NCBI RefSeq assembly: GCF_937001465.1
Contig: NC_064560.1
Coordinates: 250,501 to 314,500 of the forward strand
Reading direction: 5' to 3'
DNA from: Orcinus orca
Taxonomy: Eukaryota; Chordata; Mammalia; Artiodactyla; Delphinidae
Length of the DNA: 64,000 nucleotides
Of the stretch, positions 27,901-42,900 are shown one piece after another. Below the pieces are notes generated by a model. The model was not told where the DNA came from, made no database searches, and saw only the letters and a list, made by a program, of their open reading frames with translations. Position numbers and translations under genes: made by a program. Numbering within the stretch: position 1 is the stretch's first letter; every line of letters begins with the position of its first letter.

Positions 27901-30900
27901 ATATGCGCTAGACCTGCAAAACGAACTTAGGTTTTGAATTTCAAAAAAAAAAGAAAACAGAACTTTCTTCCCGCCCTACCCCTAAATGTTCCTCTAGTTA
28001 ATCCACTTGTTTTTCAAGGGAAATTAATTTTTTAAAGAACCATGTTTTTCTAAATGAAAGCTTATATCCTATTTTTTAAAAATTCGTTTGAAAGCACAGT
28101 GACTCATGTCATATGTGTACAGATTAAATTAAACTGGCCTCTGCATCATTCTATCAGAAATGAGCAGGTTAGACCATTGGCAACTTTGTGCCCTTAAAAA
28201 AAGGGGCAAGTGGATGATGCCAGCCTTTATAAAATTTTTAAATAATGTTTTCCTACATTCTTTCCCTGAGGAGGGAAGCTATTACCTCTCTTCATTGATT
28301 TAAAGAAAAATTTTTTAAAAGCTTAAGAAATACTCCCAACCAGAGAATATTGAAGAATTCAACAGCTGGTATGGCATGTACACCAACCAATTCGAAGACA
28401 TGTTGGCTGTAAAGACGGGGACACTGGGGCACACTGTCAAATACTTAACACCTGCTGTAGGAAAAGCTTTGCTCCCAACTTCACATGCTTCCTCCCCTCA
28501 TTCAGTTCACTGACCGTCACAAGGTCTTCGATTATCTACCTGAACCTACAGGACCTATATTTTTCTTGTGCACCATTCAGCAGCTATGCATTTCTGTACT
28601 TCTTTAACACACACATGAAACCAACTCTATACCTGGTACATTGGGAGCTGGAGATGAATGAGATATAGTGTAGGGAAGTCAGAATCTAAGGAGAGTAGCA
28701 AACTACTTCTGTTCTTCACACTGATTTCTGAGGTCTGGTAACAAAAATAAAACAAAGGTGAGCAGGCACATGAATATGGCTCTAGGCCACATGCATGAAG
28801 GACCCTGAAGACAGCAGGGTTTCCTGAAGGTCAACTCCACACCTTCGAGCTGTAACGAGGAGGCCTTTCACCCACTTGCCTCCTGCCACCACTAAGGCAC
28901 TATTTTCCAACAGGATTATACTGCACGCCACACATGCAAACCGCATAAGCAATGTTAAACTGTCTAGCAGACACGTGTGAAAAAGGAAAAGGAAAAAGAA
29001 AACACAGATTTAATAATAAAATATCTTCTTTAACTCAATACAGCCAAAATATTATCATTTCAGCATGGAAACAATATAAAAATTACCGATGAGATATTTC
29101 CCATGCTTCTCCCGCCATACGTGTTAACACATCTTACTTTGGACTAGTCACATTTCAAGGGCTCTGTCACCTCACGTGGCCAGTGGCTGTCTTATCGGAT
29201 AGCACAGTTCTAAGCGACTCTACATAGAATGGACACCTGAGCTATTCCCTAAATCTCATAGTGACAGAGTGAATTCTGAGGAATCTTCAAAAGTACAGAA
29301 ATGTCCGCAGTTTCCTATAGAATTCCTGTGAGAGCAGAGATTCCTAGAATCGTCCTACAATGAAAAAGTTGAAGACAAGGTAGGGCTTGATTTGTGACCA
29401 TGTATTCTGCTTCCTATTCTTAAACTCTGGCTTAAAGGAACCTCTTATTCTGGATTCACTACTAATTGGTCACAAAGACCAGATTAGATTCCCCTCGTGC
29501 CAGTTTACCCTAGTCTCTGTATTAGCATGAGAAGGGACTACTTCTTGATGCTGCTGGCTCAACACACTTCAATACATTCTTCTTCCCTTAAAGGCCCATC
29601 TTGTTCATGGGCCCCTGGGAGAAGACTGGACAAACTTATAAAAGTCTTAAACTAAATCCCACGGTAATCAATAAGTAAAGAAGACTAGTTGAAAGACTCA
29701 ACCAGCACTACTCAACATGGGATCCACAAATCCCTTCAAGAGCCCATTCAGCCTAACTGGTCAATAACCCCTGCCGTCTGACAACCCTTTGACCCTTAGT
29801 AGGCAGACCCTGATCCAGAAATAAGAGTCATTGCCCTGCCACTCTCCGAGTTTCCCCTCTTCCCCCAGCTCTCTCCTTTTCAATTCCATCAACTTTCAAA
29901 GGTCCTTTTCCCCACACCACTATGACGTTTTCTTAGATCTTTCTCCTCTCGATTTTCTTTGCTATTGTTCATTGTTTCTTTTATCTTTCTGTCTCTGATA
30001 TCATTACTTCTTATACCTGGCATGTAATCATATTTACACTTAATATCATTGTTCTGGATTATTCTTTTTCAAAATCAGATTCTCTAACTCTTTATCAAAA
30101 TATATTTATCTGATACAGAGTCAAATATTAAGATAGCCCTTCCTTCCCAGGAAAGAAATTGATATACAAATTGTCCCAAATTTAAATGGTCCATGGTTAA
30201 AATAAAGCGATGAACCCGGTGCCTTTTAACCCTGGCTGGGTCTTTTTATGAAGGCAGGAAGGACTTGCAGAGGCCAGTCGAATCGTGATAAGCTGGTTAG
30301 ACGCGACAAAACGTGTCTGAAGCTGCTTCTTTGGTTTAACACTCTGATACTGCTTCCTCCCAGGCTTCCTCTAATTGATCAGGGAGCGGACTGAGGCATC
30401 AGGGACCACAGGTGGCGCCCACTGCTGGAAGGAAGCATGGCCAGGGCGCCATGTCCAGTTTCAGGGTTTCTGCCTCTGCAACGCAACTTCAGAACTGCAG
30501 TGGGTACAACATCTCTAGTCTCTCCCCAGCTCCAGGTCTCTTGTCAGTTTCCTAACATTTGTGTTCACCAGTGATATTTCCAAGTCATATCACGGTACTG
30601 AAGAGGGAGTTTCCTTCAGAAATATGATAAATTCTAGCCCAATCATATCACTGCTTTAAAGTAGGATGAAAATCTTTGGGACTGCTCAATCACAACTAAG
30701 AACAAGACCATACAGGCCAGAATACCCTGAAATAGAGGGAGACCTCAAGCAGCGGGACTCTGAAATCACAGACCAAGGAGGGGAGCTCCATCACTAGGGA
30801 AAGAATTCATCTCCCAGAACAACACAGTTTCAAATTTAAATCAAATGAAAGAAATGATCTAAAAGACTCCTTTCCTGAAATCACTATGTACTTTATTATA

Positions 30901-33900
30901 CAATTTTATGCCGTTTTCTATTCCTATACCACGTTTCTCACTTTTCCTGGGAGGGCTCCACACCATCTCCCCAACTAGATACGACCCTGCAGCGGTCGTG
31001 AGAGGTCTCTGTGCGTAATCACTCCCTCTGCCCCAGAGAGCAAGCCCAGCTAAGTCCTCAACTCACACAGCCCCAAGAAGCCCAGAAACCCCAGAGCTAC
31101 CCCCAAATAGGGGAGTTTTAGGAAATCTTTGAAACCCCTGAAGTAACAGGTATAACTGAAGAAAGTAAGTTGCCATTTAACATCACAAATGTCTTCTAAA
31201 GTGAAGGTTATGAACTCCAAGGCCCTTCTGATTTGCTCAGTACCTCGGGAGAGGGTTGAGTGCACAAAGCAGGCCTGGGACAGAGGTTTGTAGCTGGTGC
31301 AGGAGAGAGCGGGTTACACAACACTATGTGGGAAGAACCTGGAGATTCTGGAGCAACTGGGGAACTAGGTGGTAAGCAGCAGAGGATGGAAGGGCGAAGG
31401 CCTGGAGCTGGGAGATTCTGTGCTGCTGTGGGGACCACGTGGGACAGAGCAGGCAGGGAAGAGTCCCACGCAAAATGGCCAAGGAACGCTTAAGAACGAG
31501 GGAACGCAGTGCTCTGTGGGAAGCTGTGTGAACTGCTGGGATGCAGAGCCCTCCTTCATCCCCTCCAAATTCTCCGTACAGCCCAGTGCACGCACACACC
31601 TTCTGAGAGTGGGGGAGGAAGGAGCACACTGCACCTCTGAATCAACGTGGTACAGGGACCACACGTGTGGGATGGCAGTGTGACCACAAACTGAACGCGC
31701 TTTGGAAAGTAAACGTTCCCGACATGCTTCAAAGACAGAACTCTTAGGTATCATCAGAAATCTTCAGAAGGGCCTGAGCTTCCACAGCAGGAACCGTGTC
31801 CAGGGGAATCCTATTTAGATCCAAAGAACCAGAGTTACCCCTGCTGCCATCCCAGTTGCAGAGGACTGTGCGGTGGGGAAGTGCTTGTTTCTTTGGAGCG
31901 GGATCCAAGGCTTTTTATCCGATTGTCAAAGCGGAGGAACAGCTCCAAATAAGTGAAGAGTCACTGTTTTGGAGAGGCCACGACTCCACAAATGATTATT
32001 TTTTTAAAAATCTGAGTATACTTAATGAGGATGGAAAACACCATACACTCGAGTGGAAAGAGTCTGAACGAGAAGCTGAGAGACTCAGCTTCTCTTTCTG
32101 GCTCTGCCATTAGGTAGCTGTGCACCAGTGGGTCCCTCCATCCTATCCTTCGAGAAAGCCGAGATCATCATCCTTATTTGTACCTCACAGCGTTGTAGTG
32201 AGGACCCAGTAAAATGACAGATGCCCGTGCACTTGCTACAGTACATAGAGTAACACACTATATTATTAGATCTAATCTGGCATTAGATTTGCTAACCAAA
32301 TACCAGAATAGCAAGTACAAAAATGACCTTAGTGAAAATATTTTTACAGTTCCATCATGGATATTATCCCCTTTTCTTGCCATAATAAATAATGGCATTC
32401 AGCTTTAAAGGATACTTTTATCATTGACCCAACTTTGGGAGTTTCACCGTGTTCTAGCCTCACTTTCCAACTTGTTTCGTGACTCTTCCTTCCTCCTGCC
32501 AGCTCCCTCTGCAGGTGCTCGCTGAACTTGTGCAGTCACAAAGGAAGCTTTCCTGGTTTCTTCTGTGCATGGCAACACGCATGACATTTGATCTTACATA
32601 GGGATTAAGTCATTCATGAGCAGAGCCTAAAGGAAGGAACAGCTCCAGAATAACAACCAGCCTTGCTGGTACTACAACATCCAGAAATTCATAGTCACTT
32701 CTGCTACAGTTATAATTTGCAGTCTGTCTGGCACTGAGAAATTTAACTGCAGTCTCTGTGGTTTAAATAAAATGTATCTACAGTAACTTGGAGCCATGTT
32801 TTAAAATGTTCCATGTTATTTTAGTTCAAGGACAAGCTTTTAAAATTAAAAGAAAACTTTGGCTTTAATTATAGATTAAAAGTGAAAGGTTGTTTTTTTT
32901 TTTTTTTAAGGAATGCTATTGAGTCCCAATTCTGGAGAAAGCATTTGAAATAAAAAAAATTAGTTCTCCTAAAGTAACAATCTTTATTAGTACAGGAAGA
33001 TCAAAACCTGAGAGCATTACACTCACACATAAAGACAGCATTTTTGTGGTTTTTAAACTATGACAGTCACAGTTCATCTACTCAGTATTATATTTTCCAG
33101 TGATTTCAGTTGTATTTTATGACCAGGATGCAATATTTTAACAGGCACTATTGCTGAAACAACGACAGACCTAATAAAAGGCAGTTCATAGTGTTGTTTA
33201 CCCTTTAATGTTAGAAAAGCCTAATGGAATCTAAATTTATGAAACACAGAAGTTGAGTTCCATTGTTCATACAACAAAAGGATTCACTGCAGGATTGTTT
33301 TAAAATACCAAGTGTCTGCACTACCCTTAAAACTTGATTCAATTTAAATCTAATATTTTTAGAATGTATCTATTTAAAAATTCAATGCACAAGTCTATTA
33401 TGTTCTGTGGATTTATACAGAGTGGCCTAAAATAGAAACTTTAAGTCAAGTGCACCAGCAAGGGCAGTCAGCACAGGCTTAGACCCCAGGCTCCAGGCAA
33501 GGGCTGCCGCGCACACCCTCGGCGCTCTGGGACCACTCAGGATGCTGCAGGAGGCAATCTGACTGCAGTCTGCTTGTTTGCTCAACAGACTTGCTGGCCC
33601 TTCCAAAGTAACAGCTCTCCCTACCCCATCACCTTGTCCTGTGTGATTGTTTTATCTCGTTTCACCACATTTTTGGACTCCACAGCTCTCAGGAGGGTTG
33701 CTTCAGGCAGACGCTTGTCTCCCTCTGGCCACTTTTATGTCCCTGGATCCCCTCTCCTCTCTACAGAGATGGTCTATGCTCCTTCCTGGGATTCTAAGGC
33801 CAGAATGGCATCGCCTGCCCTGCAGAGATGGCATCCTAATGGCACCATCCACAGCCTCAAATGCCCGTAGTGGGACTCGGAAAGAAAGAATGTGCAGTAA

Positions 33901-36900
33901 GACAAAGGAAGAGGTGAAATAAATGCTGGACTGGAAGTTGTAACCGAAGATGAAGGAGCCCCATGGCTGATCCTACTCTTTGGAGTGAAGAAAGCATGAC
34001 GGCGGCCCAGAGTAGCCAAGGAGGCGCCCTCAAAGCTCTCTCACACTTTCAATCACTTGGTGATTTACAAGTTCTGCATATAAAATACCCTGTGGGAAAT
34101 GGGAATAATAATGGTATCTGCCTCACCAGGCGGTTATGAGGATCGAGGGCTCAGGGCAGGGCCTTAGTGCTAAGTGCTCAGTAATCACCAGCTATGGTTA
34201 CTATTATTATTATTATTGGCTTTATTGTGCCCTGGTGTAAGCTATTTTGACCATGCTCTTTTCATGGCGTCACAGGTATCAGCTGTCCTGAGATGAAGGC
34301 CTGCAGTGTTTGATGGAGACACGGATACCCACTAACTCTGGAGGACTGAAGGGGCAGCAGAGTACCTATATGATGGGCTGGGGCTTGAGCACAGCAAAAG
34401 GACACAGGCTCCTCTGGAGAGAGGTGAAAAGGAGCCAGGAGGTAGAAGAGTGAGAAACAGAGGTGGAAGACCTCTCAAAGGTAAACCCCCATCTGTGCAA
34501 CTTTCCCCAGGTTTGGGAAAAGGTAAAAGACGGTGGTCAAGAGCAAAGTTTTAGAGTCAAACAGATCCGAGTCTGAATCCGGGCTCTGCAACACAGGTGG
34601 GCAAATTCTGCTATTTAAGTGTGTTCTCTCATCCTCAAACACATATACCACGGAATCACTGCAGGGACTAAATAAATAACACATGTAGGTAGAGGACAAT
34701 CCAGGCATATAGTGAGCGCTCAGTAAACAGCAGCTGTTGTTAGTAAGTGCAGTAAACACCCATCAGACCACTGCCTAGCCAGCTACCTTAGAAACACAGT
34801 CAGCCGCCTGATGCCTGCCTGCGTGTTACAGATAAAAGGTACGTACGTTTCAGAGAAGCAGGAGTAAGCAAATGTGTAAAGAGAATAATGTGGGGGGGTT
34901 TCTTGTGTGTGCTCACATGTAGATAATTATTTACATTTCAACTAATTTACTTAGACAAGATTTGATTACTCAGTTTACAGATTATCCATACCCAAAGCTT
35001 TTACAGCAGCATCTTTCTTATACTTCATAACTGACAGATCACACTAACGACCACGCTTATTGTCTAAACATTTGAGGTTGAACGGGCAAAACCTCATCCA
35101 AATCCTCCTGCTGTGTGATCTCTGCTGGGATAAGCAGAATTTTGCCCCCATAACTTTCCCCCCTAGTGTCACATCTGTGAATGTGTTATGTTACATGTTA
35201 AAAGGGACTCTGCAGATGGAACTGAGATTACCCATCAGTTGACCTTAAATGAAGGGTGGGCTCAATGTAATCACGCGAGCCCCTTAAACACAGAGCTTTT
35301 TCCTGGTTGGGGCCACAGGGGGAAGGCAGAGAAATTCAAGCCTAGGAGGACTGAACATGCTGTTGCTGGACCGGAGAGAAGGAACGGGTCAGCTACCAGA
35401 AGCTGAGACGTAAGGGGAGGGGGACCTCAGTCCTACGACCACAAGGAAATGAATTCTGCCAACAGCCTAAATATGCTTGTGAGTGGGTTCTTTCCCAGTA
35501 CCACCAGGTAAGAACCCTGTGTGACCAGCACCTTGATGTCAGCCTAGTGAGGCTCCGAGCACAGTGTGCGGCTGTGCAGTGTCAGCCTGCTGACCTGAGG
35601 TAACACTGATAATATTTACCATTGTTTTAAGTTGCTAAGTTTGTGCTGATTTGTTATGCAGCAATAGAAAACCAAAATATAAGCATAAACCCAGCCTTTG
35701 ATTTATAACCAGTCACCACTTTTGAACCTGTCATGGTTAATTAATTAAAAAACAGCATATACTCCATTCCTGACTGCGACACACAAGCTGCCGCTCCTGG
35801 CAGTGGATGTGCCTGCCATGAGCTCAAGCTGGTCTCTGTCTGTCTGTCTCTGTTTCAGGGGCTTCACTGAATATTGTCTTAAAATAAGTGCTTGGAGCTG
35901 TTGCTGCTCATTTAGCATCTCTAACAGGGTGTGCAGGATCACTGAAGAGAAAACCCCTCACATCCCTATATTCCAGGGGAAGCCCTGTGAAGGGATATGA
36001 TGTCATGCCCGGCTGAGAACTGTGTTTGGGTACTTCCTGCCTCTGCAGCTGCCCGATGGCGAGATCAACTAGCGATACTACGTGAAGCTCTTGACCTCAT
36101 CCACATCAGAAGGATTCTCGTGCCTCAGAGGATGTGCCAAAGCATCAGCTACAGGATCCAGGGAAAGAACCCCTCCTCCCCAGATTAACAGATACTGATA
36201 TGTTATAGATATCAGATAAAGTCCCTGTAAGCAGAGGACTCTGGGAATGTTAGGTGCTCCAGCAAGAGAGGGTGCTGCTCTAGGAATGATAATGGGAACA
36301 GTGGCCCATTTTAAACTCATTAATGTTTAATCAGCACAGTGTCCACATGCTGACAGCTAGACAATCAAGCATATCCCTGAGGCAAGAAAGCAAACTCATA
36401 GAAGTATTCTGTGGTCAGTCTACCACTGCCCAGAGCCAGAAATACGGTGAAATATCAGTCAAATGAGCCACAGTCAAACAAACCCAGAAAGAATCTGGAC
36501 AGCAGAGCCCTGAACAAGACAAGGGGCTTTATTGTTAAGAGACAGAAAAAGGGAAGGAGGGAGAGAGGGAGGATGGAAGGAAGGAAGGAGAGAAGAAAGA
36601 GAGAGAGAGAAAGAAGGAAGAAAGATATTGGGGGAAGACAAGATATTCTGACATTTTCAAAATCACTTGAATATCCAAATTTTAATATGTACTTTATTAA
36701 TGTATTTTTGAAACATAATAACCCTTTCCTCCCCATGTCATTATTTTATTTTGATGCATAACTTTAATTAAATACATCTGTAGCACCAGCTAAAAGTTAT
36801 TAAAATAATCCAAGTATGAAAGGGTAAGAATAATAATATGAAGCAAATGATTATTTAATGCTCCGTTAATTGATAATTTTGCTAGAAGGAAAGATTGGCA

Positions 36901-39900
36901 AAAAGGAATGGAATTCTTAGCTTCTTGTTTTTACTTAAAAATTCCCAACAGTACTCACTCAAACAAAGAAGTTCAGTTTTCCACTGGAAAGACAAAAAGA
37001 AAAGTCAGTGCTAGCGTGTCCTGCCACATGCCTCACTGCAGAGTAAAACCCACTTGGATTCTAATCACATTTCAAAAGTGTTGTATTTATTAGGTGCATG
37101 GCTGCCAAGTACCACCATAACATAGTGGTACAATTAGAGGCATTTTTTATTTAACTAAATTATATTTAGCTATTTCAAGCACTACTGTTTGGAAAGTCTT
37201 ACCCATCATAACGTGTCATGTTTATGTACATGACACCCATCAGAAATTTTCCAGGAGTTCCCACATCCCACTCTGTACATAACAGCTCTATTTTTATTAT
37301 TCCTTTGATACTCAGAATCTATGCCTAATTCTGAATGTGTGCAAGTTCCCAGTGAAAACGGCCAGAAACAAAGGAAACACCTTTTATGATAAAATCATTT
37401 GCTGAAAGTCTGTACTACAGAGTACCCTTTAAGATGGTATACTGAAGAAGCTTTATTTGCTTCTCTCTCAAAATACCATTAAAATCACAGACTGTAAATT
37501 AAAAACAAATAAATGCCTAGCAGTCCTCGAAAACAATAAAGGGTACCATCACCAAATCAGAAGAGTTGAGGAATTCATGGAAGATGAAATGCATATAGCA
37601 TCACGTTGGTGGGGAAATCCAGAGAACCACACTCAAAACAGGAGGAGGTAGGGAGGGTGGGAGGGAGGGAGACGCAAGAGGGAAGAGATATGGGAACATA
37701 TGTATATGTATAACTGATTCACTTTGTTATAAAGCAGAAACTAACACACCAAAAAAAAAAAAAAAAAAAAACAGGAGGAGGGCAAGGCCACGGCACAGGG
37801 CGAGCTGCTGCTCCCAGCAGGAACAAAAGATACTCCAGCTGGAGAACAAGTGGGCCAGCAAGGGACTCCTGAGGGTTGCCTGTCAAGGGACAGACATCGG
37901 GAGAGCGAGGCCACGCTTCCTTCCCGGGTCAGTGGGGGAGAGCGAGGCCACGCTTCCGTCCCGGGTCAGTGGGGGAGAGCGAGGCCGCGCTTCCGTCCCG
38001 GGTCAGTGGGGGAGAGCGAGGCCGCGCTTCCGTCCCGGGTCAGTGGGGGAGAGCGAGGCCACGCTTCCGTCCCGGGTCAGTGCGGGAGAGCGAGGCCACG
38101 CTTCCGCCCCGGGTCAGTGGGGGAGAGCGAGGCCACGCTTCCGCCCTGGGTCAGTGGGGTGTCTCTGGGTCATCTGGCCCCAGGACACAGCTTCTGCAAA
38201 TGTTCTTTAAACAACCTAGGAAACCTCTCTAAAGAGGGCTTCTAGCATGAAGGCCATGAAGACGTGCAGAGCGGAGATTCAGGTAACTTCTCATCTCCAC
38301 AGGCATCATGGCTGCTATGAAGAAGGAGCAGTAAGAAAAAGAGATGTTCTTGGAAAATAAAAACAAGACACCACAATTAAAACTGCAATAGAAAGGCTGA
38401 TTAACAGAACGGCAGTGGCACAGCTGAAGACTAAGTTGGTAACCCGGGAGAAGAAGTTGAGGAAACCGTTCATAAAATGAAGAAAGATGAAAAATGTAAG
38501 AGGAAAAGGAGAGGACCAGGGAACCCCAGGCCAAGATCACTTTACATGCGAATTCTTTCAAACCTTCAGGTATCAGGAAGAGCGGATCCATACTTCATTT
38601 AAACTATTCTAGAGTAGAAAAAGACGAAATGCTTTCCAGCTCATTCCACAAGACCAGTATAACTTTAACATCAAAACTGTGCAAGCAGAGCATGAGAAGA
38701 AAAAAAAATCTCACTTGAGAATTTTGATATACAATTACTAAATAAAATGCCAATAAACTGAATCCAGAAATTTCTTAAAAAGCATGACACATCATGATGG
38801 AATAGAACTTCTCCCAAGAATTCAAGGCCAGGTGAACACTAAGAAATTTACTCTAGAGAGATTAGAAGAGGACTAGATGATGCTCTTAAAAACTGTGGAA
38901 ACAGCATCTGATAAATGCAATAACTCTATTTAGTTATGTGTGTTTGGGGGTAGAGGGACTCCTTATTAAATAATCTAGGAATGGAAAGAGAATCCCTTAA
39001 CTCGACAAAGCGTTTATACCAGAAGCTTTCCGTGAAAATTATACTTGATGGTAAAATATGAGGAAAATTCCCTTTAATGTCTGTCATCACTGCTATCATT
39101 CAACATTGTTTTGGAAAACTTGGTCAGTGCAGTGCAATAGCTGGAAACAAAGAGGGAGGGAAAGAGAGAGGAGAATAAATGCCTAAAACAGTTACTATTT
39201 GAAGTTAATATGCTTGTGCGTCCTTTGACAATCCAACTGGATATAAGGAAAATATATAAAACCCAACAGATTTCTATATATTAGTGATGGCTAGTACAAA
39301 ATGTAGTAGACAAGTCATCCACAATAGAAACAATAAGAGCAAGAGAATAAAAGATGTAATTAACTTATGAGAAATATGCAGACCCTATGTAAAGAAAACC
39401 TACAAAAAAGTGCTGCGTATCATGAGAGGTGATCATAATAAATGGAGAAACAAACACTGTTCCTGAGTGGGAAGATCTGATATAAAAAGGATATTAAACT
39501 CAGTGCTGTCCTAAATTAATTTCCAATGGAATTTTTAAAATAGAATTTGTCAAACTTATTCCAAAGTCCAACTAGAGAAGTACACTCAATTGTCTAGATG
39601 TGAACATTTTGAAAAGAGTGAAAATAAAGTAGACATACCCTGCCAGATGTCAACATGCACAACAAAGCTACAGTCCTGAAAACAGCGTGCTGCTGACAGA
39701 GGAGTATCTTTTAAGTTGGATGGTATACAGTACAGTCTAGAAATAGACACACACACATGAAGGGAAGCATTTCAAATCAGTGAGGAAAGGTGGAAGCACT
39801 CAGGACGTTGTGTGAGGACAGCTGGCTACCAATCTGGAAAAAAAATCAGATCACTACCTCGTACCATTTATAGAAACATTTCAGGTAGATTCTGAGCATG

Positions 39901-42900
39901 TAAGTGCACAATTAAAATAATAAGAGCAGTAGAAGAAAATGCAGAAGCATGACACAGGACAGAAAGACCCCGTGCAGATTTAACCCAAGGTCCCCTCCCT
40001 TCCTGGCCTCCTTCCCCATCTCAGGGCCCAGCGCCCCAGGCAGGCCCTCTACCTGCCGCCAGGGGCTCCTAACACTCCTGAGAGCTGTTTCTCCTGTTGC
40101 TCAGAGCCCAAGTTCTGCTTCTAACAGAGATAACACGGTCTGTATTTAACTCTGACGTTCAGTACGCTGTGGGCTTCCTTCTCTCCCTAGAAATTTCACA
40201 GAATCTCAGATTATCAGAGGTAATAAGGTGCTTATGGACCATCTTATCACAGCCCTCATGTGATGGCTAATGGAACCAAGGCCCTGGTTAATAAAGGCCT
40301 TAGAACACATACCCAATTGCTAGCAGTTCTGGCTGAATACAGAGCTCCTGACTTATAAGGCAATGCTCTCTGCTCTTTCCATGGTATAACGTCCTGGGGC
40401 TTAATCTACAAGTGGGTAATTTCAGGTCAGGTAAGAGGGAGGATGGAGAGGAAATCTGGATACAGAAAGTCCTTTTCCAAACCACAGATGGTTTAACACA
40501 GCAGATATTTAACTATAGTAAAATATACATTAAACTTGTCATGCTTCCACTGGGCCTCCACCCAGACCGTTATACTATCATTTTAATTAAAGCACCTGAG
40601 AGAATGAGGTCAAACATAGATCATTCACTTTTCTGGGTCTTCTCTGAGCTCCCTATTAGCATTTCAGCGAGCGTGTGTAAGGGGGCAGGGATTACGAACA
40701 GTATTTGGGGGGTGGTAATATGTCATGAAATCGTAAAGTTGAGCTTTTTAATATTTTCCTAATGAGAGGAAAGTTACTGTAACTATAAACTAAAATTTTA
40801 CTGCTTCAAGCATAGCAACTGTGAAATAGTCCTCAAACACCTTTCAAGATAGTGGAGAATTACTCTTCCAGATGATTTATGTTTATACTTTTTAAAGGAC
40901 ATTTTAAGAACAAAATATAAATTTAAAAAAAATCTTCTGGAAGAAAAAAGTACACAGGTTAGATAAACGGGAGGCCCCGTGGGTTGGGAGTAAATCTGAA
41001 CTGGTGCCATGACTTCTGAATAGGTCTGAGGTAAAGGAACCCAGGAGACACAGTAAAAACTAAAGACCAACTGCACTACTGACAAAGTTGTAAAAATACT
41101 CCTTGATCCATCTGGATAGAGTTAGCAGCCCAGAAGAGGAGTGAAGAAGGAAAAAATACAGCGAGACTAAATGCAGTCCAAGACGATAAAAGAAAATGCA
41201 AAACAATGCTAACAGTCAGCCTGGCTGCAAGCTGGAGAAGGCTGGTGGTACCTCAAGCAGCCGTTTGGCTCTGTGCTGGGCGGAGACATCGCAGCAAAGG
41301 CACCTGGCACCCAGCAGCTTCTGGTCGGGGACTCTGCGTTTAGAAATGCAAGACCCAGTCACATTCACGGGTCCTGTTCTCGCCAGACACCCATCCTCTT
41401 GCCCCGAAGCCATGTGACAAGTGATCCGGAATACCACTCTGCCTTTTACACATCTGCTGTCTGAATCAGTGCAGAAACTGGAAGCAGCGACTCTGAATTC
41501 TGGCCTCAGCAAAAGGGTACGTTTCAGTGTCGTAATGACAGTCCTGGCAGAACAGGGCATTCTTACTTCAAATGTCTCTGCCATACTGAGAGCTCTGTCC
41601 ATCGTAACCTGAGTCTGGCTCGATCAACGGGCTATCAGTTCTAAATTTTAAATACAGGGGCAACTATGTGGAAGCTTAAACAGCAACTGCTTCTTGGAAA
41701 TCCCACTTTGTGAATGGTTGTCTCTGACTACTTTTCAACACTTTAAAAGGTTTCCTTTTCACTTGCGTTGTTTTCCATTTTAATTTCATCTCACCAAACT
41801 GGTCCTCTCAAAACCACTATTCTAAAAAACGTTCTTCTCTTCATTTAAATGAAGCCTGATCAAAGGCAAAATTGCTTTACATAATGATACCAAAAAGGGA
41901 ACACAGGCTTTCCGTCAAAGATGTCCATCTTGGTCACTATATCAAGCACTGAGTCAGTGGGCAAGAGGCTGTGTCTAACCCCATCCGCAGTCGGGTGACT
42001 GTGGAAGACACCACACAAGCCCACAGTGCCATCTGGCCACACAGCAAGGCGCTGCCCAATCTGTGGCACGGTGACGTCTACAGAGCAATTTAGTGAAGTG
42101 TCTGATCTGAGGAAATGCTACAGGCGAATCTGACCCCGAAGCACCTCAGTGTTATCTTGCACTGCTTCACCTTACTGGCCTGAGAAAAAGACTCAACACT
42201 GTGAGAAGCTGATGAGTGATGTCGGTGCTTAAAGCTGAGCCCAACCTTGTTCCCCAAATCACTTTCCAATTGGGTTGTTAGTATGACTCACATTTTTTCA
42301 GACCACTTTCAGGTAATGACTCAAGGTCTCCAGGGTAGACCCACGGCAGGGGGAAGATACCACGGGTCATTTTCAAAAGCCACTTTCTTTTCCCAACTAT
42401 GTTCAATTCTACTACTACTACTGCTACACACAGACACAGACACAGACACAGACACAGACAGACACAGACACACACACACACACACACACACTAAGAGACT
42501 TTTGCCCAGCAGCAGTTAACTGTTAGAGATCTTCTACAAACCATTCCTCTTTCCCTTAGTAACACAGTTAAGACCAGATGTCTATTACAATCTATAATCT
42601 ACCAACATATGTGAAGTCTTTTCCACTGCAGCCATTAAAATAGATTAGTTTTTTTAAAAAATGCACACACTCACTTATCCTAAATTCTAAGAAGTTCAAC
42701 ACTAATGACAAGCTTTTTAAAATAAAAGTCAATTAAGTACCTGAAATTGCCAAAAGCCGTAGACGTACTGTACCAACGGTCAGGATCGCATTTCCAAGCA
42801 GCCCAGTAACCTTGCATACAAAAAACCCAACAATTTCAATGCCTAGACCCCAAAGCAATTTCCTAATCTGCAAATTAAGGGATTGAACTGGAAGATCCTT

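Noticed and set aside
37850..38245. Repetitive 131-, 118- and 92-codon frames in three plus frames
   Set aside because: All are produced by the 37-bp minisatellite; identical unit translated in shifting frames, not a repeat protein.
41216..41602. 128-codon minus-strand frame, possible extra MKX exon or retrogene
   Set aside because: It does not continue the MKX frame, which is already complete across 51107 and 4091, and no protein family is recognised.
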